A stretch of DNA of 64,000 bases from Microbacterium terregens. GTDB lineage: Bacteria > Pseudomonadota > Alphaproteobacteria > Sphingomonadales > Sphingomonadaceae. The notes beneath the pieces were generated by a model. That model saw nothing but the letters and a program-made list of their open reading frames with translations. It was not told where the DNA came from and did no database searches. This document shows, in pieces, positions 50,389 through 58,848 of the stretch; position 1 is the stretch's first letter, and every line of letters begins with the position of its first letter. Position numbers and translations under genes: made by a program. The stretch covers positions 310,001-374,000 of the forward strand of contig NZ_BSEX01000009.1 of the NCBI RefSeq assembly GCF_027922045.1. The letters are read 5' to 3'.

Positions 50389-51018
50389 ATGGCCGAGGCC
50401 ACGATTCCGCCCGGCGCCGAGGCGCCCATGTTCTACGAGCTCGACGAGCATCATCACGACGCCGGGTCCAGCACCATGCTGGGCTTCTGGATGTACCTGA
50501 TGAGCGACTGCCTCATCTTCGCGATGCTGTTCGCCTGCTACGGCGTCTACAGCGGCAGCCTGGCGGGCGGTCCCGGACCGCACGAGCTGTTCGACCTGAA
50601 GCTGGTCGCGGTGAACACCGCGATGCTGCTGCTGTCGTCGATCACCTATGGCTTCGCGATGATCGCAGCCGGCGAGCAGAACAAGGGCGCGACCCTTGGC
50701 TGGCTGGCCGCGACCGGCCTATTCGGCCTCGCGTTCCTGGGCATCGAGCTCTACGAGTTCTCGCACCTGATCCATGAGGGTGCGGGGCCGTGGCGCAGCG
50801 CGTTCCTGTCGGGCTTCTTCACGCTTGTCGGCACGCACGGCCTGCACGTCACCTTCGGCATCATCTGGCTGGTGGTGCTGATGGTGCAGGTGAGCCGCGG
50901 TGGCCTGATCGCCGCCAACCAGCGTCGCCTCCAGTGCCTGTCGCTGTTCTGGCACTTCCTCGACGTCGTCTGGATCGGCGTCTTCACCTTTGTCTATCTG
51001 TTGGGAGTGCTGCGATGA
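50389..51018 (+). CDS. cyoC: Quinol oxidase subunit III
   Basis: A 209-residue protein with five membrane helices, starting two bases after the cyoB stop. The family segments [36 protein letters not shown] and [16 protein letters not shown] are clear; five helices rather than seven is the CyoC form. It stabilises subunit I and the proton path. Its stop overlaps the cyoD ATG (ATGA, 51015-51018). Confidence 0.96.
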   Translation: MAEATIPPGAEAPMFYELDEHHHDAGSSTMLGFWMYLMSDCLIFAMLFACYGVYSGSLAGGPGPHELFDLKLVAVNTAMLLLSSITYGFAMIAAGEQNKGATLGWLAATGLFGLAFLGIELYEFSHLIHEGAGPWRSAFLSGFFTLVGTHGLHVTFGIIWLVVLMVQVSRGGLIAANQRRLQCLSLFWHFLDVVWIGVFTFVYLLGVLR

Positions 51019-51383
51019 GCGCGGAACCCGTGGCCCATCACGCCAGCGGCGAAGCACATGGCTCGCGCCGCGACTATGTGATCGGCTTTCTCCTGTCGGT
51101 CGTGCTGACGGCGATCCCGTTCGCGCTCGTCATGACCAACGCCTTTTCGGATCCGCGGGTGACCGCGGGCATCGTGACGGCGATGGCGATGGTGCAGATC
51201 GTCGTTCACATGATCTACTTCCTGCACATGAACACCAAGTCGGAAAGCGGCTGGACGCTGATGGCGCTGATCTTCACGATCATCATCGTCGTCATCGTGG
51301 TCGCCGGATCGCTCTGGGTCATGTACCACATGAACCTCAACATGATGCCCGAGATGGCGTCCGAGGCCATGGAAGCGATGTGA
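51015..51383 (+). CDS. cyoD: Quinol oxidase subunit IV
   Basis: A 122-residue subunit with three membrane helices, starting at the ATG at 51015. It has the CyoD marks [20 protein letters not shown] and [14 protein letters not shown]. It helps assemble the bo3 oxidase. The C-terminal tail is Met-rich ([16 protein letters not shown]). Its stop overlaps the GTG start of the SURF1 gene. Confidence 0.95.
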   Translation: MSAEPVAHHASGEAHGSRRDYVIGFLLSVVLTAIPFALVMTNAFSDPRVTAGIVTAMAMVQIVVHMIYFLHMNTKSESGWTLMALIFTIIIVVIVVAGSLWVMYHMNLNMMPEMASEAMEAM

Positions 51384-52093
51384 AGCAGCGTGTCGCCCGG
51401 CTCACGCTGGGCACGCTGATTGCCCTGGTCTTCGCAGCGCTGGTGGCGCTGGGGATCTGGCAGCTGGAACGCCGCAGCTGGAAGCTGGCGTTGATCGCAC
51501 AGGTGGAGCAGCGACTGCGCGCTCCACCTGTCGCGGCTCCGGGGCCGAGGGCCTGGGGCGGCATCGATGACGGGGACGTCTATACCCGCGTCGTCGCAAG
51601 CGGCCGGTACCGGGCCGGTGCGGACAGTTTCGTACAGGCTAGCACGCAGCTCGGTCCCGGATATTGGGTGTTGACGCCGCTCGACACGGGCAAGTTCACG
51701 CTCCTAGTCAACCGGGGCTTCGTGCCGCCGGAGCTGCGCGGCAAGGTGGCGGCTCCCGAAGGAGAAGTTTCCGTGGAGGGGCTGTTGCGGGTGACGGAGC
51801 CCGGCGGTGGTTTCCTGCGCAGCAACGATCCCGCGCAGGATCGCTGGTACTCGCGCGACGTTGCAGCGATCGCCAGCAAGCGGGGGCTTGAGAATGTCGC
51901 TCCCTATTTCATCGATGCCGTCGAACCACGCTCCGGATGGCCGCGCGGCGGCCTGACGGTCGTCCGCTTCCGGAACAATCACCTTGGGTACGCCTTCACC
52001 TGGTTTGGGCTGGCCGTCGGTCTGCTGGTGATGGTCGCGGTCGCCCGCCGCTGGGGAAGGGAGGTCCACGAGGCGCCGCCACATGACGCGTAG
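51380..52093 (+). CDS. SURF1 family oxidase assembly protein
   Basis: A 237-residue SURF1 protein starting at the GTG at 51380, which overlaps the cyoD stop (GTGA). One helix at each end (LGTLIALVFAALVALGIWQL and YAFTWFGLAVGLLVMVAVAR) flanks a periplasmic domain. The family marks WQLERRSWKLALIAQVEQRL, LVNRGFVPPELR and NNHLGYAFTWFGLA are present. SURF1 helps insert haem into haem-copper oxidases; alphaproteobacteria often keep paralogues for quinol and cytochrome c enzymes, and the position here ties this one to Cyo. The regB start lies 11 bases inside its 3' end. Confidence 0.94.
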   Translation: MKQRVARLTLGTLIALVFAALVALGIWQLERRSWKLALIAQVEQRLRAPPVAAPGPRAWGGIDDGDVYTRVVASGRYRAGADSFVQASTQLGPGYWVLTPLDTGKFTLLVNRGFVPPELRGKVAAPEGEVSVEGLLRVTEPGGGFLRSNDPAQDRWYSRDVAAIASKRGLENVAPYFIDAVEPRSGWPRGGLTVVRFRNNHLGYAFTWFGLAVGLLVMVAVARRWGREVHEAPPHDA

Positions 52094-53360
52094 CATCGCC
52101 TTTCGCGCCGACGGGGAGGCCGGAAGCCGGAACCAGCGGCTGCTGGTACAGCTCCGCTGGATCGCGATCGGGGGGCAGCTGACCGCGATCCTGGCCGTAC
52201 ACTTCGGTCTTGGTATCACGCTCCCGCTGACGCCGATGCTGGCGACGCTGGGGGTGCTCCTCGGCCTCAACCTATTCGCCCTGTTCCGCCGGGGCAGGGC
52301 GACCACCAACCTCCAGATGTTCGGCGTACTGCTGGTCGATGTCGGTGCGCTGACGGTCCAGCTCTACCTGTCGGGCGGGGCCACCAACCCGTTCGTGACC
52401 CTCTACCTATTGCAGGTCGTCATCGGCGCGGTGCTGCTGTCCGCCTGGTCGAGCTGGGCGCTGGTCGCGATGACCAGCGTGGCGTTTGCAGCGCTCGCGG
52501 TGGTGCATCGGCCGCTGCCGCTGCCGGCGGCATTGGCGAGCGACCTGTCCCCGGGGTTCATGGCCGCCAACTGGTTCAATTTCACGCTCACCTCGATCCT
52601 TCTCGTAGCGTTCGTGACCCGCATGGCCCGCAACGTCCGTGATCGGGACGCGCATCTGGCGGCGATTCGCCAGCGAGCGGCGGAAGAGGACCACATCGTC
52701 CGCATGGGACTGCTTGCGAGCGGGGCTGCGCACGAGCTGGGGACCCCACTCGCGTCGCTTTCCGTGGCGCTGGGCGACTGGCGGCAGGAGCCCGCCATCG
52801 CCGGCAGTCCGCGGCTCGCCGCCGAGGTGGACGAGATGCGGGACGAGATCGCCCGCTGCAAGAAGATCCTGGGCGGCGTCCTGTTCGCCGCGGGCGAAGT
52901 CACCGGCGAGGCGCCGGTGCGCACCAGTCTGCATCGCTTCCTGGAAGGCGTCGTCGAAGACTGGCGCGGCAAGGGTCCGGTTCCTCTCCGGTTCGAGAGC
53001 CATCTGGGGCCGGACCGCCCGATCGTCGCCGATCGGGCGCTGGCGCAGGCGCTCACCAACCTTTTCGACAATGCGACCGAGGCCGGCGCCGGGTCGATCA
53101 CGCTGGCGGCGGTGATGGACGGCCCCATATTGGTGCTGGCGGTTCGGGACGACGGACGCGGCTTTCGGGAGGATATGTTGGGGACTGTCGGGCAGCCGTA
53201 TCGCAGCAGCAAGGAAGCGGGCGGCCTAGGGCTGTTCCTGGCGACCAACGTGCTGCGGACGCTGGGCGGCACGCTGGAGGCCCAGAACCGGGCCGGCGGC
53301 GGCGCCGAGGTGGTGTTGGCGCTGCCGATCGCGTCGCTCGCGCTGGAGGAGACGGAATGA
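52083..53360 (+). CDS. regB: RegB/PrrB/ActS-type redox-sensing histidine kinase
   Basis: A 425-residue sensor kinase with six membrane helices in the first 180 residues. The quinone-binding heptapeptide of the family is intact as GGATNPF (98-104). The phosphorylated His217 lies in GAAHELGTPLASLS, the extended RegB H-box. Cys259 in EIARCKKIL matches the redox-active cysteine of RegB. The ATPase domain has NLFDNATEAG, DDGRGF and GGLGLFLATNVL. It senses quinone pool and thiol redox state and controls respiration, often oxidase genes. It overlaps the SURF1 gene by 11 bases and regA by 4. Confidence 0.95.
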   Translation: MTRSIAFRADGEAGSRNQRLLVQLRWIAIGGQLTAILAVHFGLGITLPLTPMLATLGVLLGLNLFALFRRGRATTNLQMFGVLLVDVGALTVQLYLSGGATNPFVTLYLLQVVIGAVLLSAWSSWALVAMTSVAFAALAVVHRPLPLPAALASDLSPGFMAANWFNFTLTSILLVAFVTRMARNVRDRDAHLAAIRQRAAEEDHIVRMGLLASGAAHELGTPLASLSVALGDWRQEPAIAGSPRLAAEVDEMRDEIARCKKILGGVLFAAGEVTGEAPVRTSLHRFLEGVVEDWRGKGPVPLRFESHLGPDRPIVADRALAQALTNLFDNATEAGAGSITLAAVMDGPILVLAVRDDGRGFREDMLGTVGQPYRSSKEAGGLGLFLATNVLRTLGGTLEAQNRAGGGAEVVLALPIASLALEETE

Positions 53361-53887
53361 CCGACCGCAGGCTCCTGATCGTCGAGGACGACGCCGTCTT
53401 CGCGCGTACGCTCGCCCGGTCGTTCGAGCGGCGTGGCTACCAGGTGGAGGTGACGGCGGATCTTGAGGATCTGGCCGGCATCGTCGATCGCTTCGCGCCG
53501 GAGTTCGCGGTCGTGGATCTGCGGCTCGGCGGGGCATCGGGCCTTGCCTGTGTCGAGCAGCTTCATGCCGCGGACCCGGAGATGCGCATCGTGGTGCTGA
53601 CGGGCTTTGCGAGCATCGCCACGGCGGTGGAGGCGATCAAGCTGGGCGCTACCAACTATCTGACGAAGCCCTCGCACACCGACGAGATCGAGGCGGCGTT
53701 CGACCGGCCCGGCGGCGACGCTCAGGTCGAGGTCTCCGCCACCCCGACGACGATCAAGACGCTGGAGTGGGAGCATATCCACCAGACGCTGGCCGCGAGC
53801 GACTTCAACGTGTCGGAGGCCGCGCGGCGGCTCGGCATGCATCGGCGTACCCTCGCTCGGAAGCTGGAGAAGCGCCACCTTTCCTAA
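53357..53887 (+). CDS. regA: RegA/PrrA/ActR-type response regulator
   Basis: A 176-residue regulator. The receiver domain has the acidic pair in LLIVEDDAVF, the phosphorylated Asp54 in AVVDLRLGG, Thr and Lys in VLTGFAS and LTKPSHTDE. The Fis-type HTH is FNVSEAARRLGMHRRTLARK, nearly the RegA sequence. The linker between them, VSATPTTIKTLEWEH, lacks the run of four prolines seen in classical RegA/PrrA. It should activate or repress redox-dependent genes. Its start overlaps the regB stop (ATGA). Confidence 0.94.
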   Translation: MTDRRLLIVEDDAVFARTLARSFERRGYQVEVTADLEDLAGIVDRFAPEFAVVDLRLGGASGLACVEQLHAADPEMRIVVLTGFASIATAVEAIKLGATNYLTKPSHTDEIEAAFDRPGGDAQVEVSATPTTIKTLEWEHIHQTLAASDFNVSEAARRLGMHRRTLARKLEKRHLS

Positions 53888-53954
53888 TCCGGCCGCCTTG
53901 ACGACCGCGGTGCGCGGCGCGACGGCGGGCGCAAGTTGCTGTCAGGAGAGTGGG

Positions 53955-54560
53955 TTGGAGCAGGACAAGGACGCGCGCCACAATGCCAGGATGCGCAAGG
54001 TACAGCTTGCGCGCCAGGCGATGATGGCGACCAAGACGATCGAGAAGGGGCTGCTGATCGTCCACACGGGGCCGGGCAAGGGGAAGACTACCGCGGCGCT
54101 CGGCATGGCGGTGCGGGCGATTGGCCACGGCATGAAGGTGGGCGTGATCCAGTTCGTGAAAGGGGCGATGGATACCGGCGAGAAGGCGGTGTTCGACGCG
54201 CTTTCGGATCACATCGAGTTTCGACCGATGGGGGAGGGCTTCACCTGGGACACCCAGGACCGTGCTCGCGACGTCGCCGTGACCCGCACCGCCTGGGAAG
54301 AGGTGAAGCGGATGCTGGAGGATCCGACCTACGACATGGTGATCGCGGACGAGCTCAACATCGTCCTGCGCTATGACTATCTGCCAGTGGAAGAGGTGCT
54401 GGCGGCGGCTGCGGCACGGGGGCCTCGGCAGCATTTCGTCGTCACCGGGCGCAACGCGCCGCAGGCGCTGATCGACGTGGCCGACCTCGTCACCGAGATG
54501 ACGCAGGTCAAGCATCCGTTCCGGGACGGGGTGAAGGCGCAAGCCGGGATCGAATTCTGA
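53955..54560 (+). CDS. cobO: Cob(I)yrinic acid a,c-diamide adenosyltransferase
   Basis: A 201-residue enzyme of the CobA/CobO/BtuR family. I start at the TTG at 53955 because AGGAG at 53943-53947 lies seven bases ahead; the frame is open to 53898 but the extra residues do not look like the family. The P-loop is IVHTGPGKGKTTAALGMAVR, followed by GHGMKVGVIQFVKGA and the family end TQVKHPFRDGVKAQAGIEF. It transfers the adenosyl group of ATP to the corrin cobalt. It begins 67 bases behind regA and lies before, not behind, the cobalamin riboswitch. Confidence 0.95.
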   Translation: MEQDKDARHNARMRKVQLARQAMMATKTIEKGLLIVHTGPGKGKTTAALGMAVRAIGHGMKVGVIQFVKGAMDTGEKAVFDALSDHIEFRPMGEGFTWDTQDRARDVAVTRTAWEEVKRMLEDPTYDMVIADELNIVLRYDYLPVEEVLAAAAARGPRQHFVVTGRNAPQALIDVADLVTEMTQVKHPFRDGVKAQAGIEF

Positions 54561-54597
54561 TCGGGCAAGCGATCCCGGCAACGCAGCGCGATTGACC

Positions 54598-54624
54598 CCG
54601 CCCGGCGGCGCGGCTACCGGGCGG
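54598..54624 (+). other. 8-bp GC hairpin between cobO and the riboswitch
   Basis: CCGCCCGG (54598-54605) pairs perfectly with CCGGGCGG (54617-54624). It has no T tract, so it is a weak terminator candidate for cobO or simply structure ahead of the riboswitch. Confidence 0.3.
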
Positions 54625-54626
54625 CA

Positions 54627-54790
54627 TGCGACAGGTTCCCCGGAGACGGGGATGAAAAGGGAACGGGAAAACCCCGGCTGCCCCTGCAACTGTACGCGGC
54701 GAGCCACCGCGCCATACGCCATTGGGAGTGATCCTGAGAAGGCGGCGAGGACCAGCTGAGACCCGCGAGCCAGGAGACCTGCCTGACGCA
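54627..54790 (+). promoter_or_regulatory. Cobalamin riboswitch
   Basis: The conserved parts occur in order: GACAGGTTCCCC at the 5' side, GATGAAAAGGGAA, the CCCCTGCAACTGTA segment, GAGCC and AGAAGGCGGCGAGG. Last is the B12 box AGCCAGGAGACCTGCC (54768-54783). The ends TGCG (54627-54630) and CGCA (54787-54790) can close the outer stem. It lies 140 bases before the btuB start and so should shut off uptake and salvage genes when adenosylcobalamin is plentiful. Confidence 0.95.
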
Positions 54791-54860
54791 GTCGTCCTTC
54801 GATCGGTCAGGGTGCGCCGAACGGACGGGGAAACCCGAGCGACGACATCGTCAGCCTGCA

Positions 54861-54901
54861 TGCTTGCGGGGGCGAGGGCGTGCGCCCTCTCCCGGCAAGC
54901 A
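54861..54901 (+). promoter_or_regulatory. Hairpin between riboswitch and btuB (probable expression platform)
   Basis: TGCTTGC (54861-54867) pairs with GCAAGCA (54895-54901), and an inner GAGGGCG/CGCCCTC-type stem closes most of the rest. No T tract follows, so a translational switch acting on the btuB ribosome site (GAAGGGGG, about 54918-54925) is more likely than termination. The rest of 54561-54929 holds no gene. Confidence 0.45.
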
Positions 54902-54929
54902 GCGGGCGTTGCATGTTGAAGGGGGTTTC

Positions 54930-56870
54930 ATGATCCGAGTTCTTGCGCCGTTGCCGCTGCTGTTTTCGCTTCCCGCTTTTGCACAGGAGGCGCCGGCGCC
55001 CGACGCTGCGACTGCCCCGGCTTCCGACGAGGTCGTTGTCACTGCCACCCGCACGCCCGTCGCTGCCGATCGGGTCGCCGCATCCATCACGGTGCTCGAC
55101 AAGGAAGCGATCGACCGGGCCCAGGACCTGAGCGTGGCAGGGCTGCTGCTCCGCACCCCGGGCGTCAGCCTGTCGAGCAACGGCGGCTATGGTACCGCCA
55201 CGTCGGTCCGCATCCGCGGTGCCGAGGCCGACCAGACGGTGGTGGTGATCGACGGCGTCAAGCTGAACGATCCGTCCTCGACGGGCGGCGGCTACAACTT
55301 CGCGAACCTGCTGGTGGGGGATGCCTCCCGCATCGAGGTGCTGCGCGGCGTCCAGTCGATCCTCTGGGGCAGCCAGGCGATCGGCGGCGTCGTCAACGTC
55401 GTGACGCCGCTGCCGCAGAGCGATCTGGAAGGGAGCTTCGACGTCGAGGCGGGGTCACGCGACACCGTGAGCGCCCGCGCCGCGGTGGGCGGGCAGACCG
55501 GCCCGCTCGCATGGCGCTTGGGTGGGCAGACGTTCACCACCGATGGTGTCTCGGCAGTAGCGCCGGACTTCGGTGGCCGCGAGGCGGACGGCTATACGAA
55601 CCAAAGCGCGCAGGGCCGCGCCCGGCTCGAGCTGGCGACCGGCGTCAGCGCCGAGGTGCGGGGCTATTATGCCAATGGACGCGTGGAGATCGACGGGTTC
55701 GCCGGCGACAGCCTGGAGTATTCGCGCAACCGCGAGTTCGTGGGATATGCGGGCCTGAACGTCGACCTTCTGGGGGGCCGTCTGCGCAACCGCTTCGGCT
55801 ACGGCTATACCGACACCAACCGCGACAACTATGATCCGGCGCGCGAGCGGCCCAAGACCTTCGACGCGGCAGGCCGGAACGAGCGCCTCGAGTATCAGGG
55901 CAGCCTTGCGATCGCGACCGGATGGAATGCCGTGTTCGGAATCGAGAACGAGAAGTCGCGCTTCCGCTCCGTTTCGCCTTCCGGCGCCTTGTCGGACCCG
56001 GTGCCGGAGCCGGCGCGCGGCAAGGCCGAACTCACCGGCGTCTTTGGGCAGGTCAACGGCATGGTGATCGACGGCCTCACCCTGACTGCGGGGCTGCGGC
56101 AGGACGACCACAACCGCTACGGCAGCAAGACGCTGTTCGCCGGCGGCGGTGCCTGGGCACTGCCGTGGGGCACCGTGGTTCGCGCCAGCTACTCGGAAGG
56201 CTTCAAGGCGCCGACGCTCTACCAGCTGTTCTCCGAATACGGGAACCAGGCCCTCAACCCCGAGCGCGCGCGGAGCTGGGAGGCAGGGGTCGAGCAGCGC
56301 CTGCTCGACCGGGCGGTGACGCTTTCGGCGACCTATTTCGAGCGCCGGACCCGCGACCTGGTCGAATACATCGGCTGCGGTGCCACGCCGGACCCGCTCT
56401 GCGTCATCCCCGGGACCGACATCGCGCGCTGGGGCTATTACGACAACATCGCCCGCGCGTTCGCCCGCGGAGTGGAAGCCACCGTCGCTGCCCGCCTGGG
56501 TTCGCGAGTGACCGCCGACGCCAACTATAGCTGGACCGAGGCCGAGAACCGCTCGACCGGCAGCGCCTATGGCAACTGGTTGCCGCGGCGTCCCCGCCAC
56601 ACGGCCAACGCGTCCGCGACCTACAGCCTGCCGAGTGGCGCGTCCCTGGGCGCGGCGCTGCGCTGGGCCGGCAAGAGCTACGACAATGCGGCCAATACGA
56701 CGCGACTGGACGACTATACGCTGGTCGATGTCCGGGGCGAGGTCCCGCTGAGCCCGAAGGTCCGGCTGTTCGCGCGGGTGGAGAACCTGTTCGACGAGGA
56801 CTATGCCACCGTCTACCGGTACGGCACGCTCGGCCGCAGCGTCTATGCAGGTCTGCGCGGCCGCTTCTGA
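54930..56870 (+). CDS. btuB: TonB-dependent vitamin B12 receptor BtuB
   Basis: A 646-residue outer membrane receptor. The signal peptide is MIRVLAPLPLLFSLPAFAQ. A TonB-box-like DEVVVTATRTP follows, then the plug domain (LLLRTPGVSLSSNGGYG, RIRGAEADQTVVVIDGVKLN, VLRGVQSILWGSQAIGG) and a 22-strand barrel ending YAGLRGRF with C-terminal Phe. Length is close to BtuB (about 600). The riboswitch directly upstream makes cobalamin or cobinamide the expected ligand. The following genes start 12 bases later and then overlap, so the whole run is probably one operon. Confidence 0.94.
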   Translation: MIRVLAPLPLLFSLPAFAQEAPAPDAATAPASDEVVVTATRTPVAADRVAASITVLDKEAIDRAQDLSVAGLLLRTPGVSLSSNGGYGTATSVRIRGAEADQTVVVIDGVKLNDPSSTGGGYNFANLLVGDASRIEVLRGVQSILWGSQAIGGVVNVVTPLPQSDLEGSFDVEAGSRDTVSARAAVGGQTGPLAWRLGGQTFTTDGVSAVAPDFGGREADGYTNQSAQGRARLELATGVSAEVRGYYANGRVEIDGFAGDSLEYSRNREFVGYAGLNVDLLGGRLRNRFGYGYTDTNRDNYDPARERPKTFDAAGRNERLEYQGSLAIATGWNAVFGIENEKSRFRSVSPSGALSDPVPEPARGKAELTGVFGQVNGMVIDGLTLTAGLRQDDHNRYGSKTLFAGGGAWALPWGTVVRASYSEGFKAPTLYQLFSEYGNQALNPERARSWEAGVEQRLLDRAVTLSATYFERRTRDLVEYIGCGATPDPLCVIPGTDIARWGYYDNIARAFARGVEATVAARLGSRVTADANYSWTEAENRSTGSAYGNWLPRRPRHTANASATYSLPSGASLGAALRWAGKSYDNAANTTRLDDYTLVDVRGEVPLSPKVRLFARVENLFDEDYATVYRYGTLGRSVYAGLRGRF

Positions 56871-56882
56871 GGGAAATGATCG

Positions 56883-57428
56883 ATGACGACACCCCGTTCT
56901 TCCCAAGCCGCATCGGCACTCTGGATCCTGCTGCTTACCGTGGCGAGCGTCGCGACCACCCTGGTGTTCAAGTGCGCGACGCCATTCCCGGCGCTTGCCG
57001 CCCTGGCTGCGGTGCACATGCGGGCAAAGGACGGGGTGTCGCTCGCGCTGCTCGCATGGGCGGCGAGCCAGCTCGTCGGCTTCTGCTGGCTTGATTACCC
57101 TCTGGCCGCCAACAGCCTCGGCTGGGGTGGAGTGATGGGGCTCGCGGCCGTCGCGGGCGCCATCGCAGCCCACTGGACTGCCGCGCGATCGGGGGCTGGG
57201 CTCCTCACCCGGCTCGGCCTGAGCTTCGTCGCGTCCTTCGTCGCCTTCAAGGTGATGATCCTTCTCGGCACCGTAGTGCTGGATGGCGGGACCGCGGCTT
57301 TCGCTCCCGACGTGCTGCTGCGCCAGCTCGCGCGCAACGCGGCCGTGCTCGCAGGCTTGCTGGTTCTCCACCGTCTGCTCATCAGCCTCGGCGTGCCGCC
57401 CGTGCAGACGGAGCGTGCGCTCGCATGA
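56883..57428 (+). CDS. BtuM-like membrane protein, candidate B12 permease
   Basis: A 181-residue protein with about five to six membrane helices (first: ALWILLLTVASVATTLVFKC; others near 52-68, 84-100, 110-135 and 150-170). Cys31 and Cys68 (QLVGFCWLDYPLA) lie at helix ends. Size, topology and place directly behind btuB under the riboswitch fit BtuM, a solitary ECF S-component-like protein that takes B12 across the inner membrane and binds it through a cysteine. The family assignment is inference; no BtuFCD genes are seen in the window. It overlaps the DUF1636 gene by 4 bases. Confidence 0.6.
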   Translation: MTTPRSSQAASALWILLLTVASVATTLVFKCATPFPALAALAAVHMRAKDGVSLALLAWAASQLVGFCWLDYPLAANSLGWGGVMGLAAVAGAIAAHWTAARSGAGLLTRLGLSFVASFVAFKVMILLGTVVLDGGTAAFAPDVLLRQLARNAAVLAGLLVLHRLLISLGVPPVQTERALA

Positions 57429-57835
57429 TCCTGAAGCCAGCGGCCACCGGGCCGGCGATCGTCGCCTGCAACACCTGCCGCGTGCCCGGTGAGGACCAGG
57501 CCGGCGACAGCGGCAAGCGAAGCGGTGCCCGCCTGGTCGAGGCACTGCGGGCCGTGCAGGCGAGCGATCCTGCCTATGGGGCCGTGGCAGTCGAGGAGAT
57601 GCCCTGCCTGTTCGCCTGCGGGGACTCCTGCACCCTGCATCTGCGCGCGCCGGAGAAGGTCGGCTACGTCCTCGGGCGCTTCACGCCGGACGAGGGTGCG
57701 GCACGTGCGATCCTGGACTATGCGGTCCTGTATGCCGACAGCGATGCGGGACAGGTGCCCTATCGCGACTGGCCGGAAGGTGTGAAGGGGCACTTCCTGA
57801 CGCGCATGCCACCTGCCGGCTTCGTGGTGGCATGA
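57425..57835 (+). CDS. DUF1636 family protein
   Basis: A 136-residue soluble protein with cysteines arranged as VACNTCRVPGE near the start and EMPCLFACGDSCTLHLRAPE in the middle, a pattern suited to a metal or Fe-S site and typical of DUF1636 (thioredoxin-like ferredoxin relatives). The end, LTRMPPAGFVVA, is usual for the family. These genes recur in cobalamin clusters, so a cobalt- or corrin-handling role is likely but unproved. ATGA overlaps join it to the genes on both sides. Confidence 0.85.
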   Translation: MILKPAATGPAIVACNTCRVPGEDQAGDSGKRSGARLVEALRAVQASDPAYGAVAVEEMPCLFACGDSCTLHLRAPEKVGYVLGRFTPDEGAARAILDYAVLYADSDAGQVPYRDWPEGVKGHFLTRMPPAGFVVA

Positions 57836-58848
57836 GCGGCTTCTTCGCTTCGGCCGCAGCGTTCGAAGCGGCGTTAGGAAGCCTTCGGAGCATCGATGCG
57901 GCAGCGCGCGATGCTGCTGCCGCCCGTCAAGACGTCCTCACCAAGCCACCCGGTTCCCTGGGCAGGCTGGAGGAGATCGCGCTGTTTGTCGCCGGGTGGC
58001 AGGCACGCGAGCGTCCCCGGATCGACCGGGGGCGGGTGGCGATCTTCGCGGGCAACCATGGCGTCGCGACGCGGGGCGTAAGTGCCTTTCCGTCCGAAGT
58101 TACGGCGCAGATGGTCGCCAACTTCGAAGCCGGAGGCGCCGCCATCAATTCCTTGGCCCGTGCCGCCGGGCTGGAACTAGTCGTCGTCCCGATCGAGCTC
58201 GGCCGCCCGACGAAGGACTTCGTCGAAGCGCCGGCCATGTCCGCCGAGGAGTGCCTCGCGGCGCTCAATCTGGGCGCCGCGGTGGTCGAGCCGGATCTCG
58301 ACCTGCTCGTGCTGGGCGAGATGGGCATCGGCAACTCGACGGCGGCGGCCGCATTGGCGGCAGCGAGCTTCGGCGGCGGCGCGCGGGATTGGGTGGGGCC
58401 GGGTACCGGCGTCCACGGTAGTGCATTCGAAGCCAAGGTCGCGGCAGTCGACGCCGCCCTGACCCGTCACACGAAGGCGGCCTCGGGTGCCTTTGACATT
58501 CTTCGGCGCTTGGGCGGGCGGGAGATCGCCGCCATCGCCGGAGCGGTGCTCGCGGCACGGCAGGCAGGCGTTCCCGTGCTGCTCGACGGCTTCATCTGCT
58601 GTTCCGGCGTGGCTCCGCTTGCGGCGACCAACCCGGACATCGTCGGGCATTGCCTCGCCGGTCATTGCTCGGCCGAGCCCGGTCACGCGCGGCTGCTCGA
58701 TCGACTTGGGCTTACCCCGATCCTGTCCTTGGGGATGCGATTGGGGGAGGGGAGCGGTGCTGCGGTGGCAGCAGGCGTGGTGCGCGCCGCGATCGCGACC
58801 CACGACCAGATGGCGAGCTTTGCCGAGGCAGGCGTTTCCGAGGCGTGA
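57832..58848 (+). CDS. cobT: Nicotinate-nucleotide--dimethylbenzimidazole phosphoribosyltransferase
   Basis: A 338-residue CobT that makes alpha-ribazole phosphate for the lower ligand of B12. Marks are LTKPPGSLGRLEEIALFVAG near the start, AIFAGNHGVATRGVSAFPSE, and LVLGEMGIGNSTAAAAL. Near the C-terminus the catalytic Glu lies in GMRLGEGSGAA. The ATG at 57832 overlaps the DUF1636 stop. Its own stop overlaps the GTG of the phosphatase gene. Confidence 0.96.
   Translation: MSGFFASAAAFEAALGSLRSIDAAARDAAAARQDVLTKPPGSLGRLEEIALFVAGWQARERPRIDRGRVAIFAGNHGVATRGVSAFPSEVTAQMVANFEAGGAAINSLARAAGLELVVVPIELGRPTKDFVEAPAMSAEECLAALNLGAAVVEPDLDLLVLGEMGIGNSTAAAALAAASFGGGARDWVGPGTGVHGSAFEAKVAAVDAALTRHTKAASGAFDILRRLGGREIAAIAGAVLAARQAGVPVLLDGFICCSGVAPLAATNPDIVGHCLAGHCSAEPGHARLLDRLGLTPILSLGMRLGEGSGAAVAAGVVRAAIATHDQMASFAEAGVSEA

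Noticed and set aside
53898..53954. Longer cobO from the TTG at 53898
   Set aside because: The 19 extra residues do not resemble the family and the TTG at 53955 has a well-placed AGGAG.
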